Below are positions 1 through 5,036 of a DNA stretch of 5,114 nucleotides, in pieces. The stretch comes from DASSHC01 sp035693105. GTDB lineage: Bacteria; Chloroflexota; Chloroflexia; Thermomicrobiales; Thermomicrobiaceae. Location: positions 1-5,114 of the forward strand of contig DASSHC010000251.1 of assembly GCA_035693105.1 (NCBI GenBank). Reading direction: 5' to 3'. The translations under genes and the position numbers were made by a program. Positions within the stretch are counted from its first letter, which is position 1; every line of letters begins with the position of its first letter. The notes beneath the pieces were generated by a model that was given only the letters and a program-made list of their open reading frames with translations, had not been told where the DNA came from and did not search any database.

Positions 1-8
1 AGATTTCT

Positions 9-96
9 ACGAAAGCCTGCTGAAGCAGGCTGAGGATTGATATTTAGCCTGTTTCAACAGGCTTCGTCTGCTAGCGCGGCGGTTTCAACCCCGCGC
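9..96. repeat. Cluster of three hairpins with TTCA/TGAA loops (interspersed-repeat style)
   Basis: Three strong inverted repeats lie side by side. Hairpin 1 (14-31) is AGCCTGC-TGAA-GCAGGCT. Hairpin 2 (46-63) is AGCCTGT-TTCA-ACAGGCT. Hairpin 3 (74-96) has arms GCGCGG and GGTT, with one bulged C, closing on TC. Hairpins 1 and 2 with their ACGAA/TTCGT flanks (about 9-31 and 46-67) are also inverted copies of each other, so the block could fold as one long stem. Between them a C-G pair is replaced by a T-A pair, so pairing is kept. From memory, such units recur in intergenic DNA of Chloroflexota and some other phyla; that is recollection, not a search. The block lies just downstream of the minus-strand DUF6483 gene and may also end its transcript, but no long U-tract follows the stems. 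Confidence 0.7.
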
Positions 97-138
97 GATG
101 TGGCCTGGCGCAAATGCCGCAGAATTCACTAAGCCTCC

Positions 139-822
139 TCACTCCCCCCGTTCCCTCGCCCGCTCCTGCAACTGCGCCAGGCCGGCCAGGACCTCGTCGC
201 GCGGGAGGTTGCCGGCGGCGAGCACGTCGTCGCTCAGCGCGCTGAGACGCTGGTAGAAGGCGAGGCCGCGTTCGAGGGTATCGTCGGGGGCGCGGTCGTC
301 CTCCAGCAACTCGTACAGCCAATCCTCGGCCCGGGCGAACTGCCCCTCCTGCTGAAAGTGCTGCCAGAGCCGCTCCTTGGCGTCGGCCGGCAGGTCGAAC
401 TCGGCCAGCTCCTCCAGCAGCCGATCGACGCTCGCCACCGCCCGCCGCGGCGCGGTCGGCTCCTCGGTCAGCGCGATCAGGAAGACGTGCAGCGCCTTGA
501 TACGCCGCTCGTCGCGCCGCCGCTCGTTGCCCAGGTCACCGTCGACTTCAGCCCCCTCCTGCAGCAGGCTGCCCAGCACCACCATCCGCTCGGCCACCAT
601 GCGCTGGTCGCGCTCCTCGACGTTCCCCAGCCGCACCATGCCCACCAGCGTCGGCGCCGGGAACTGGTCCGCCACGGTCATGCCGAAGCCGACCATGCGC
701 ATCATCTGGTCGTCGATCAGCCGCTCGGCCTGCTGGTACTGCCCGCGGCGGCGCAGCTCGAACACGGTCTTGAGGAAGGAGCCCAGCTCCTCGATCAGCC
801 GCAGGATGTAGTCGCGTTGCAC
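139..822 (-). CDS. DUF6483 family helical protein, function unknown
   Basis: This is a 227-residue soluble protein that I recognise as the DUF6483 family, known from Chloroflexota and Firmicutes and without an assigned function. The N-terminus (MQRDYILRLIEELGSFL) matches the family's usual opening. The chain looks all-helical. Two helix-turn-helix stretches resemble tetratricopeptide repeats: residues about 24-40 (RRRGQYQQAERLIDDQM) and 156-174 (HFQQEGQFARAEDWLYELL). An acidic, arginine-rich C-terminus follows. There is no signal peptide, membrane segment or visible catalytic motif. The GTG start at 822 is chosen because GGAG (831-834 on the complement) sits 8 bases upstream and because homology begins at QRDYILR. 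The longer in-frame ATG at 918 would add 32 low-complexity residues that overlap the upstream gene. The gene starts 4 bases after the EamA stop, so the two are probably cotranscribed and translationally coupled. A scaffold or protein-binding role is only a guess. Confidence 0.85.
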   Translation of the reverse strand: MQRDYILRLIEELGSFLKTVFELRRRGQYQQAERLIDDQMMRMVGFGMTVADQFPAPTLVGMVRLGNVEERDQRMVAERMVVLGSLLQEGAEVDGDLGNERRRDERRIKALHVFLIALTEEPTAPRRAVASVDRLLEELAEFDLPADAKERLWQHFQQEGQFARAEDWLYELLEDDRAPDDTLERGLAFYQRLSALSDDVLAAGNLPRDEVLAGLAQLQERARERGE

Positions 823-826
823 GCTG

Positions 827-1789
827 TCATCTCCGTCCGCTCCGAATCGTTCCGTCGAAGCGCGCCGATTCGACCGGCTCTTCCCCCTGCAAGGCGAGGG
901 CCGGGGCCGCGCGACCACCCCCGCCGCGCGTCCAGGTCGCCAGCGCCACGCCGCCCAGGATCAGCACCACCCCCGCGATGGTGCGCGCCCCGACGCCCTC
1001 GCCCAGCAGCAGCCAACCCCAGAAGACGCCGACCGGCGGGATGAGGTAGGTGCCGAACGAGGCGGTGCTGGCGCCGGCCGACTCGATCAGGCCGAAGTAG
1101 AGGACGTAGGCGAAGCCGGAGCTGAACGCGCCCAGCGCCAGCCAGGCGACGAGCCGCATGGGGGTCAGCGCCATCGCGCCGGGGTGGCCGGTCGCCAACA
1201 CCACCGGCACGGCCACCAGCGCGGCCAGCAGCATCTCGCCGCCCGCCAGCACGACGGCGTCGCCGCGCAGGTAGCGCCGGGCGTAGGCGAAGCCGGCGCC
1301 GTAGCCGACGCTGGAGAGGAGCATCGCCAGTTCGCCCCGGGTCGACGAGGCGGCCAGATCGGCCAGCCCCGCCCCGGCCAGCACCGCGATGCCGGCGAAG
1401 CCGACCAGCAGCCCGCCCAGCTTCTCGGCGCTGAAGCGCTCGGTCTGGAAGAGGCCGGCCGCGAAGCAGAGGGTGAAGAAGGGCGTGGTGGCGTTGAGGA
1501 TCGCGGCCAGGCTGGAGGCGATGTGCTGCTCGCTCCAGGCGATCAAGAGCTGCGGCAGCACGACCCCGACCACGGCCATCACCAGCAGGTGAAACCAGGT
1601 GCGCGGTTCGCGCGGCAGCCGCAGGCGGCGCAGGCGCAAGAGGAGCAAGAGGACCGCCGTGCCGATCACCAGCCGGCCCTCGACCAGCGTGGCCGGGTCG
1701 ATCCCCTTCACCGCCACCTTGATGAAGAGGTAGGATGAGCCCCAGAGGAGGCCGAGCAGCACGAGCTGGAACAACTGGGCCGGCTTCAT
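827..1789 (-). CDS. DMT-superfamily EamA transporter
   Basis: This 320-residue inner-membrane protein is of the drug/metabolite transporter superfamily. Two EamA repeats (about residues 8-138 and 152-285) of five membrane helices each are expected, giving about ten helices. The family signature LLWGSSYLFIKVA is at 13-25. LNATTPFFTLCFA (98-110) closes the first repeat's third to fourth helices. The second repeat carries FGTYLIPPVGVFWGWLLLGE (245-264), the usual proline-rich helix plus LGE. Family members export or import small metabolites such as amino acids or nucleosides; the substrate cannot be read from sequence. The ATG at 1789 has AGGGGAG 7 bases upstream. The conserved core ends near residue 287. 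The last 33 residues form a hydrophilic tail that seems partly encoded by a palindromic repeat (876-910). The gene is the first of a two-gene unit with the DUF6483 gene and is divergent from the nitroreductase gene. Confidence 0.92.
   Translation of the reverse strand: MKPAQLFQLVLLGLLWGSSYLFIKVAVKGIDPATLVEGRLVIGTAVLLLLLRLRRLRLPREPRTWFHLLVMAVVGVVLPQLLIAWSEQHIASSLAAILNATTPFFTLCFAAGLFQTERFSAEKLGGLLVGFAGIAVLAGAGLADLAASSTRGELAMLLSSVGYGAGFAYARRYLRGDAVVLAGGEMLLAALVAVPVVLATGHPGAMALTPMRLVAWLALGAFSSGFAYVLYFGLIESAGASTASFGTYLIPPVGVFWGWLLLGEGVGARTIAGVVLILGGVALATWTRGGGGRAAPALALQGEEPVESARFDGTIRSGRR
831..834 (-). promoter_or_regulatory. Ribosome binding site fixing the GTG start of the DUF6483 gene
   Basis: GGAG on the minus strand ends 8 bases before the GTG at 822-820. 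It lies inside the last codons of the upstream EamA gene, so ribosomes finishing EamA would release next to it. This supports the short DUF6483 start over the ATG at 918. Confidence 0.7.
876..910. repeat. REP-like imperfect palindrome inside the EamA C-terminal tail
   Basis: On the minus strand this reads as a CCCCGGC block, a C-rich arm (CCTCGCC), TTGCA, then a G-rich arm (GGGGGAAGAG). This is the layout of the common 'CCCTCACCCC...CTCTCCC...GGGAGAG' intergenic repeats of many high-GC bacteria. It aligns with the block at 3120-3157, sharing CCCCGGC, then CCTC-x-CC, a short loop with GC, and a G/A-rich arm. It encodes EamA residues about 294-305 (APALALQGEEPV). The repeat family name is from memory and copy number in the genome is unknown. 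Confidence 0.5.
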
Positions 1790-1856
1790 CTCACGGCTCC
1801 CCTGGCATGGGCAATGGCACGATCCGCGCGTGGCGCACAGCGTGATACACGAAGAC

Positions 1857-1872
1857 CGATCTTACTCGATCG
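1857..1872. promoter_or_regulatory. Short inverted repeat in the divergent intergenic region (possible operator)
   Basis: CGATC-TTACTC-GATCG is a perfect 5-base inverted repeat with a 6-base spacer. It lies in the 106-base gap (1790-1895) between the divergent EamA and nitroreductase genes, the natural place for a shared regulator site. Neither strand shows a convincing -35/-10 pair here; GATACA (1844-1849, plus) is the best -10-like hexamer but lacks a matching -35. Five-base arms can occur by chance. Confidence 0.2.
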
Positions 1873-1878
1873 ACCACC

Positions 1879-1886
1879 AGGAAGGA
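1879..1886 (+). promoter_or_regulatory. Ribosome binding site fixing the GTG start of the nitroreductase gene
   Basis: AGGAAGGA lies 9 bases before the GTG at 1896. The other in-frame candidate, GTG at 1830, has no comparable site and would add 22 residues unlike any nitroreductase N-terminus, so 1896 is preferred. Confidence 0.75.
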
Positions 1887-1895
1887 CGGCGGGGC

Positions 1896-2405
1896 GTGGA
1901 CGCCTATCTCAACATCATCAGCCTGCGCGCGGTGCGCGACTACACCGGCCAGCCGCTGGCTGAGCAGGAGCTGGAGCGCATCCTGCAAGCCGGGCGCGTC
2001 GCCGGCAGCGCCGGCAACCGCCAGCCCTGGACCTTCGTCGCCATCACCGACCGCGCCACGCTCGACAAGCTGGCCGAGGTCGTCTACGAGCCGGACAACC
2101 TGCGCGGCGCGGCCGTCGCCGTGGCGGTGGTGGTGCGCACGGTCAACCAGGGCTTCGACGCCGGGCGCGCGTCCGAGAACATGATGCTGGCTGCCTGGGC
2201 CGGCGGCATCGGCTCCAGTCCGAACGGCCTGCGCGAGCGCGAGCCGGCGCACACCATCCTGTCGGTTCCCACCGACCACTACATCGCCAACCTCATCACC
2301 TTCGGCTACCCCAAGAAGCCCCGGCGCGTGAGCGACACGACGCCGGAGGGGCTGCTGGCGCGCGTCAAGCGCAAGCCGCTGAGTGAGCTGGTGCGGCGTA
2401 TCTAA
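1896..2405 (+). CDS. Nitroreductase-family FMN flavoprotein (short form)
   Basis: This 169-residue protein belongs to the nitroreductase fold, whose members use FMN and NAD(P)H to reduce nitro groups, quinones, enones or other substrates, usually as cytoplasmic homodimers. Starting at the GTG, it opens MDAYLNIISLRAVRDYTGQPL, the family's N-terminal helix with the FMN-phosphate-binding arginines (R11, R14). The second FMN motif, SAGNRQPW, is at 38-45, in place of the usual P-S-x-x-N-x-Q-P-W. A glycine-rich helix with ASENMMLAAWAGGIGS (92-107) follows, then a late FGYPKKP (136-142), which typically closes the domain. The length is at the short end of the family (often 170-220). It is divergent from EamA and upstream of the iron-permease-like gene with a 119-base gap. 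Substrate is not predictable. Cofactor-only or dehalogenase-like roles are possible within the superfamily. Confidence 0.9.
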   Translation: MDAYLNIISLRAVRDYTGQPLAEQELERILQAGRVAGSAGNRQPWTFVAITDRATLDKLAEVVYEPDNLRGAAVAVAVVVRTVNQGFDAGRASENMMLAAWAGGIGSSPNGLREREPAHTILSVPTDHYIANLITFGYPKKPRRVSDTTPEGLLARVKRKPLSELVRRI

Positions 2406-2430
2406 CCACGCGCACCCTTCCCCACACGCC

Positions 2431-2452
2431 CCGGCGCAGGCTGGCACGCCGG
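2431..2452. other. GC-rich inverted repeat between nitroreductase and iron-permease-like genes
   Basis: CCGGCG and CGCCGG (2431-2436 and 2447-2452) form a perfect 6-base stem with a 10-base loop, 25 bases after the nitroreductase stop. No U-tract follows, so it is not a classical intrinsic terminator. It may only reflect base composition. The rest of the 119-base gap shows no clear promoter. Confidence 0.25.
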
Positions 2453-2524
2453 CTGCATTGGCGTTGTGCGCGAAGTAGGCGCCGCGTGCGCGCCGCGAGC
2501 GTGAGCGTGGAGGAGGGACGCGAC

Positions 2525-3031
2525 ATGCGCGAGTTCTTTGGGCACATCGCCACCAAGGTGGCCTACTGGGCCGGGGCCTACTGGGCTTTCCTGCTGGCCG
2601 TCACGGTGGTGATCGTCTGGGGGCTGACGGGGCCGATCTTCGGCTTCTCCGACACCTGGCAGCTCGTGATCAATACCGGCACGACGATCGTGACCTTCCT
2701 GATGGTCTTTCTCATCCAGAACAGCCAGAACCGCGAGTCGGCCGCCACGCAGCTCAAGCTCGACGAGATCATCCGCGCGCTGGAGGGCGCCAGCAACCAC
2801 CTGATCGACATCGAGGAGGCCGGCGAGGCGCGCCTGGATCACCTCAAGCGCGTCTACGAGCGCGTCAGCGCGGGCAACGAGCCGGAGGATCAGGTGCTGG
2901 AGGAGCTGGCGGAGGAGGCGACCGAGGAGGCCGAGAAGCTGGCTGCCACCGCTACCGCCACCGCCGAGGTCGCCGAGGACATCTCCGAGCACGCCGTAGA
3001 GCGCGAGCGCGTCCCGCACGACCTTTCGTGA
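2525..3031 (+). CDS. Low affinity iron permease family small membrane protein
   Basis: This 168-residue protein carries the bacterial version of the 'low affinity iron permease' domain (PF04120 as I recall), named after yeast Fet4. Two membrane helices are visible, about residues 19-38 (ending VWGLTGPIFG) and 46-64. The family signature spans 39-70 and includes FGFSDTWQLVINTGTTIV and FLIQNSQNR. A conserved cytoplasmic segment, QLKLDEIIRALEGASNHL (76-93), follows. The C-terminal 70 residues are acidic and helix-forming (E/A rich, 120-160) and probably coil. The ATG at 2525 is preferred to the ATG at 2486 because AGGAGG (2511-2516) sits 8 bases before it and because the family begins at this point. 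Iron transport by bacterial members is an annotation inherited from the yeast protein. With only two helices this one may instead be a small membrane partner or act as an oligomer. Confidence 0.85.
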   Translation: MREFFGHIATKVAYWAGAYWAFLLAVTVVIVWGLTGPIFGFSDTWQLVINTGTTIVTFLMVFLIQNSQNRESAATQLKLDEIIRALEGASNHLIDIEEAGEARLDHLKRVYERVSAGNEPEDQVLEELAEEATEEAEKLAATATATAEVAEDISEHAVERERVPHDLS

Positions 3032-3036
3032 GGGAC

Positions 3037-3042
3037 TACAAT
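3037..3042 (+). promoter_or_regulatory. -10-like hexamer TACAAT upstream of the zinc-ribbon gene
   Basis: TACAAT begins 6 bases after the iron-permease-like stop and is one of the few AT-rich hexamers between genes. No good -35 is seen 16-18 bases upstream. If active, it would give a leader of about 140 bases carrying the stems at 3052-3157. Confidence 0.25.
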
Positions 3043-3051
3043 TCGGTGCAT

Positions 3052-3092
3052 TGGCCGGCCTATCACGGAGCCACTCACACCATCGCCGGCCA
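3052..3092. other. Perfect 8-base inverted repeat in the leader of the zinc-ribbon gene
   Basis: TGGCCGGC (3052-3059) pairs with GCCGGCCA (3085-3092) across a 25-base loop. It is followed at 3099-3115 by a second perfect stem (CCGCGCT-GAT-AGCGCGG). Neither is followed by a U-run, so they look like leader structure or transcript-end stabilisers rather than intrinsic terminators. Confidence 0.4.
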
Positions 3093-3098
3093 GCGTCA

Positions 3099-3115
3099 CC
3101 GCGCTGATAGCGCGG
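3099..3115. other. Compact GC-rich hairpin
   Basis: CCGCGCT-GAT-AGCGCGG gives a 7-base perfect stem with a 3-base loop, or a 6-base stem with a TGATA loop. It lies 68 bases after the iron-permease-like stop codon. The following bases (CGAGCCCTC) contain no U-tract on the plus strand. Confidence 0.4.
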
Positions 3116-3119
3116 CGAG

Positions 3120-3157
3120 CCCTCACCCCGGCTCCTCTCCTGGCGGGAGAGAGGGGA
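3120..3157. repeat. REP-like palindrome (CCCTCACCCC...CTCTCC...GGAGAG)
   Basis: The block starts CCCTCACCCCGGCTC. It continues as a hairpin, CTCTCC-TGGCG-GGAGAG (3135-3151), followed by AGGGGAG. This is the layout of a widespread class of intergenic palindromes in high-GC bacteria. A related, inverted copy lies at 876-910. It sits 30 bases before the zinc-ribbon start codon, so it would be in that gene's 5' leader. Family assignment is by eye. Confidence 0.55.
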
Positions 3158-3187
3158 GACGTGGGATGTTGAGCGAGAGGATGCCCG

Positions 3188-3907
3188 ATGTTCTGTCCGC
3201 GTTGTGGGGCGCGGGGCGAGCCCGGGGCGCAGCGCTGCGCCGAGTGCGGCGCTCCTTTCACGCGCCGCTCGGCCGCCGGGCAGCCGCCCGCGCGCCGTGC
3301 CGCCCCAGCCGCCAGGCAGCCGGCCAGCTACCGCACTTATCACCGCGGAAGCGGGGTGGGCCGCGCCGTGGTCGCCTGGCTGGTGGTCCTCTTCCTGGCG
3401 GCGGTGGCCGTGCTGGCGCTGATCACCGTCTTTTCCTCTTCAGTCATCAAGCCATTCGTCGGCCAGCAACTTGAGCAGAGCCTGGCCGCGCCCACCAGCA
3501 CGGCCACGGCCACCAGCGCGCCCGCCGCGGCGCCGACCGCCCAAACGGCCGAGGCCAGCCCCAGGCAGGCGGTCATCACCGAGCAGCAGCTCAACCAGGG
3601 GATCGCCGAGCACCAGGATCAGCTTGGCCCGCTCGACAGCGTCCAGGTGACGATCGACGCCGACGAGCTGGCGGTCGAGCTGTCGTCGCACGGGCTCAGC
3701 GGCACCTATCATGGGCAGGTAACGGTGCAGGACGGCAAGCCGGCGCTGGCCAACGGCCACATCGACGGCCTGCTGGGCCACGTCATCCCCACGCGCCAAC
3801 TGGAGGACGTACTCAACCAGCAGATCGACGCGGCGCTGGCGCAGTCCGGTGTGGCGGTGCGGTCGGTCACCCTCCAGCCGGGGCAGATGGTCGTCGGTTA
3901 CTCCTGA
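3188..3907 (+). CDS. Zinc-ribbon membrane-anchored protein with an outer domain
   Basis: This 239-residue protein has three parts. A short N-terminal zinc ribbon is formed by C3-x-x-C6 and C17-x-x-C20 (FCPRCGARG...RCAECGAPF), so it should bind one zinc in the cytoplasm. A basic, Pro/Ala-rich linker leads to one membrane helix (about 60-84). A Thr/Ala/Pro-rich stretch (about 99-125), typical of extracytoplasmic spacers, follows. The C-terminal domain (about 127-239) alternates short strands and helices (AVITEQQLNQGI, VQVTIDADELAVEL, YHGQVTVQDGKPAL) and resembles in style the YpmS/LmeA-like lipid-associated domains. That likeness is by eye only. The ATG at 3188 has GAGAGG 7 bases upstream. Zinc-ribbon-plus-helix proteins of this plan are common and poorly characterised. 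A role in envelope maintenance or sensing is inference. The dehydrogenase gene follows after 79 bases. Confidence 0.85.
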   Translation: MFCPRCGARGEPGAQRCAECGAPFTRRSAAGQPPARRAAPAARQPASYRTYHRGSGVGRAVVAWLVVLFLAAVAVLALITVFSSSVIKPFVGQQLEQSLAAPTSTATATSAPAAAPTAQTAEASPRQAVITEQQLNQGIAEHQDQLGPLDSVQVTIDADELAVELSSHGLSGTYHGQVTVQDGKPALANGHIDGLLGHVIPTRQLEDVLNQQIDAALAQSGVAVRSVTLQPGQMVVGYS

Positions 3908-3923
3908 TCCAGGCGCCCGCCTG

Positions 3924-3929
3924 TACTAT
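3924..3929 (+). promoter_or_regulatory. -10-like hexamer TACTAT upstream of the DUF1932 gene
   Basis: TACTAT lies in the 79-base gap before the dehydrogenase start and is its only AT-rich hexamer. No matching -35 is visible at 16-18 bases. It resembles the TACAAT at 3037-3042, which is also placed shortly after a stop codon. Confidence 0.25.
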
Positions 3930-3986
3930 CATGAGCCCGGTTGCCGCCGGTTCGGCGCGGCGGTGGTAGTGGTGGAGGGTACGACG

Positions 3987-4877
3987 ATGACGGAGCAGCC
4001 GGTGGTCGCGGTCATGAGCCCCGGGCAGATGGGGCACGCGGTCGGGCGCGTGCTCGCCCGCCACGGCCTGCGGGTCATCACCAGTCTCGCCGGTCGCGGC
4101 GAGCGCACGGCGGGGTTGGCCCGCGCCGCCGGCATCGAGGACGTGGGCAGCCTCGACCGGGTGGTGGCGGAGGCGGACATCGTCCTCTCGCTCCTCCCCT
4201 CGGCGGCGGCCCCGCTGCTGGCCGAGCAGCTCGCCGAGCGCCTGGCCGGGCGCGGCCGGCCGCTGGTCTTCGTCGAGTGCAACGCGCTGGCGCCCCAGAC
4301 GACGCGCGCCATCGCCGCCACTGTGGCCGAGGCCGGCGCGACGGTGGTGGATGCCGGCATCGTCGGCGGCCCGCCGACCGAACGCCGCGGCCCCAAGTTC
4401 TACCTCTCCGGCCCCGACCTCGAAGGCGTGCGGGTGCTCGGCCGCTATGGGCTCGACCTGCGCCCGATCGGCACGGAGATCGGGCAGGCCTCGGCCATGA
4501 AGATGTGCTACGCGGCGCTGACCAAGGGCCTGAACGCGCTGGGGACGGAGCTGCTGCTGGCCGCCGACGCCCACGGCCTGCGCGCGGCGCTCCTGGACGA
4601 GCTCCAGGCGAGCCAGCCGGCGCTGCTGGCCTGGCTGGAGGAGGCCGTGCCGGGGATGCCGCCCAAGTCGCGCCGCTGGGTCAGCGAGATGCGGGAGATC
4701 GCGGCCACGCTGGAGGCGCTCGGCCTCTCGCCCGGCTACCACCTGGCCGCGGCCGACCTCTTCAGTTGGGTGGGCGAGACGCCGCTGGGCGCCGAACGGC
4801 CCGAGGCCCGCGACACCAGCCGCGACCTGCGCGCCACGCTCGACGCGCTCTCGGCCAGCCGCGAGGCGCGAGCCTAA
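3987..4877 (+). CDS. NAD(P)-dependent dehydrogenase of the 3-hydroxyisobutyrate/6-phosphogluconate type with DUF1932 C-terminus
   Basis: This is a 296-residue cytoplasmic oxidoreductase. The N-terminal Rossmann fold begins VVAVMSPGQMGHAVGRVLARHG (split here at residues 6-27), where SPGQMG (11-16) replaces the common GxGxxG. VLSLLPSAAA (66-75) is the second strand region. VDAGIVGGPP (121-130) matches the DAPVSGG substrate loop of beta-hydroxyacid dehydrogenases. The helical C-terminal half starts near 165 with GQASAMKMCYAALTKG (166-181), where K172 is placed as the family's catalytic lysine. The rest fits the DUF1932 domain (PF09130 as I recall). These enzymes oxidise or reduce 3-hydroxyacid-like substrates; the actual substrate is unknown. 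The ATG at 3987 is chosen over the upstream ATG at 3849 because GGAGGG sits 7 bases before it and because the longer form would overlap the zinc-ribbon gene. The gene is convergent with the partial gene at the right edge. Confidence 0.9.
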   Translation: MTEQPVVAVMSPGQMGHAVGRVLARHGLRVITSLAGRGERTAGLARAAGIEDVGSLDRVVAEADIVLSLLPSAAAPLLAEQLAERLAGRGRPLVFVECNALAPQTTRAIAATVAEAGATVVDAGIVGGPPTERRGPKFYLSGPDLEGVRVLGRYGLDLRPIGTEIGQASAMKMCYAALTKGLNALGTELLLAADAHGLRAALLDELQASQPALLAWLEEAVPGMPPKSRRWVSEMREIAATLEALGLSPGYHLAAADLFSWVGETPLGAERPEARDTSRDLRATLDALSASREARA

Positions 4878-4905
4878 GGGCGGACGCGGCGTTCGAGAAG
4901 GCGGA

Positions 4906-4960
4906 GTGCCGCGTGAGGTGGAGCGGCACCGAACATTGTCGATGGCCACCCTCGCTCCAC
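4906..4960. other. Two overlapping, mutually exclusive perfect stems after the dehydrogenase gene
   Basis: Stem A pairs GTGCCGC (4906-4912) with GCGGCAC (4923-4929). Stem B pairs GTGGAGCG (4918-4925) with CGCTCCAC (4953-4960). They share 4923-4925, so only one can form at a time. The region is the 159-base gap between convergent genes, so it may serve as a transcript end for one or both, but no U-tract follows either stem on either strand. Confidence 0.4.
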
Positions 4961-5036
4961 GGGCGGCGCGCAGGTGCGGCGAGCGGCCGACGAGGAGCAT
5001 GGGCGCCGCGAGCCGGCTCCTCTGCCCCAGGGCGGC

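Noticed and set aside
9..96. CRISPR array at the left edge
   Set aside because: The units are palindromic and inverted, not direct repeats with uniform spacers, and the three hairpins differ.
74..96. Intrinsic terminator for the minus-strand operon
   Set aside because: The stem is strong, but no run of U follows it on the minus strand; the best U-rich stretch is a short TTTCGT after hairpin 1, so a terminator is not claimed.
358..1044. Plus-strand open frame opposite the DUF6483 gene
   Set aside because: The translation is His/Gln/Pro/Arg-biased and without motifs, while the minus strand carries a recognisable family with a proper ribosome binding site.
1184..1738. Plus-strand open frame inside EamA
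   Set aside because: It is Gln/His/Gly-rich and has no motif; it is the complement of transmembrane codons.
1791..2447. Minus-strand open frame opposite the nitroreductase gene
   Set aside because: The opposite strand encodes a clear nitroreductase; this frame has no family likeness and merely ends just before EamA.
2402..3343. Minus-strand open frame of 313 codons across the iron-permease-like gene
   Set aside because: It is antisense to a gene with a strong family signature and ribosome binding site and spans the intergenic repeats; its product shows no recognisable domain.
4905..4960. T-box riboswitch, suggested by AGGTGG...GGCACC
   Set aside because: The conserved T-box bulge sequence is absent, and no plus-strand gene follows the element within the window.
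3867..5000. Long minus-strand open frame across the dehydrogenase gene
   Set aside because: It is antisense to a gene with clear family motifs; the translation is Arg/Gly/Ala/His-rich low-complexity without motifs, as expected for the complement of GC-rich coding DNA.
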